DNA of 6,770 nucleotides from NCBI GenBank assembly GCA_020724325.1, contig DYHC01000112.1, positions 1 to 6,770 on the forward strand. The letters run 5' to 3'. Each line of letters begins with the position of its first letter. Position 1 is the first letter of the stretch. Both the position numbers and the translations under genes were made by a program. Source of the stretch: Melioribacter roseus. Its GTDB lineage: Bacteria > Bacteroidota > Ignavibacteria > Ignavibacteriales > Melioribacteraceae. Below, in pieces: positions 6,667-6,770 of this stretch. The notes beneath the pieces are model-generated. The model did not search any database. It was not told the origin of the DNA and saw nothing but the letters and a program-made list of their open reading frames with translations.

Positions 6667-6770
6667 AAAACATTTTGAAAGCAAATCACAACCGGCGCTT
6701 CGGCGTGGGCTAGACTTCCGAGTTGGTATTAAGATTGTCAAAAAACATTTTGAAAGCAAATCACAACCAG
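6647..6770 (-). CRISPR. CRISPR array, type II-C, first two 46-nt repeats (continues beyond the window)
   Basis: Two identical 46-nt repeats at 6647-6692 and 6722-6767 flank a 29-nt spacer (6693-6721). Three bases of a second spacer follow. On plus the repeat starts GTTGGTATTAAGATTG and ends GCAAATCACAAC. Length and GTTG/CAAC ends are typical of II-C arrays in Bacteroidota. On minus it starts GTTGTGATTTGCTTTC, much like a Bacteroides fragilis II-C repeat as I remember it. Minus is assigned because the tracrRNA antirepeat complements the minus-strand repeat start, which follows the spacer in a type II crRNA. The end seen here would be the trailer, holding the oldest spacer, with the leader off the right edge. 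The spacer is about 69% GC against an AT-rich locus. A shared C after both repeats allows a 47-nt reading. Confidence 0.95.

Noticed and set aside
6647..6692. Promoter inside each repeat (TTGACA on the minus strand), as in some II-C arrays
   Set aside because: The TTGACA is perfect, but a -10 at the usual distance would fall in the variable spacer, and no other -35/-10 pair fits within the repeat.

Overview
The window holds a nearly complete type II-C CRISPR-Cas locus from an AT-rich bacterium. The style of Cas9, Cas1 and Cas2, and a long repeat ending in GTTG/CAAC, point to the Bacteroidota/Ignavibacteriota (FCB) group. That placement is inferred from remembered protein families, not from a search. 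There is no csn2 or cas4, and the cas9-cas1-cas2 gene set is what defines II-C.

Layout from left to right. Positions 1-138 carry the start of an unrelated minus-strand gene that runs off the edge. Positions 139-478 show no gene. At about 479-564 there is an unannotated tracrRNA on the minus strand. It has a 21-bp antirepeat with one bulge, a small AATAA/TTATT hairpin next to it, and a strong hairpin terminator. A palindromic GTTATAAC at 568-575 could supply a -10 box to both the tracrRNA and the divergent cas9. Next come cas9 (611-4381, 1256 aa, all nuclease residues present) and cas1 (4482-5486). A small IS200/IS605-like Y1 transposase unit follows, with its gene at 5651-6096. The gene is split by a -1 shift at an A8 run. 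Then come cas2 (start best placed at 6213, end 6542), a two-way terminator (6562-6585) and the first two 46-nt repeats of the CRISPR array, which continues past the right edge.

How it works together. Cas1 and Cas2 would acquire spacers. The tracrRNA pairs with the repeat only if the array is read on the minus strand, that is, toward cas2. The cas operon and the array are therefore convergent and meet at the two-way terminator. The crRNA:tracrRNA duplex would guide Cas9.

The most unusual points are the transposase wedged between cas1 and cas2, its A_AAA_AAA heptamer at the frame break, and a two-hairpin leader that recurs before cas1 and before the transposase with a compensatory base-pair change. 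Near-identical ~20-nt direct repeats also flank the transposase unit, and an inverted repeat links the array end to its flanking DNA. No wholly new system was seen: the core is a recognisable II-C locus with an unusual insertion and unusual intergenic RNA structure.
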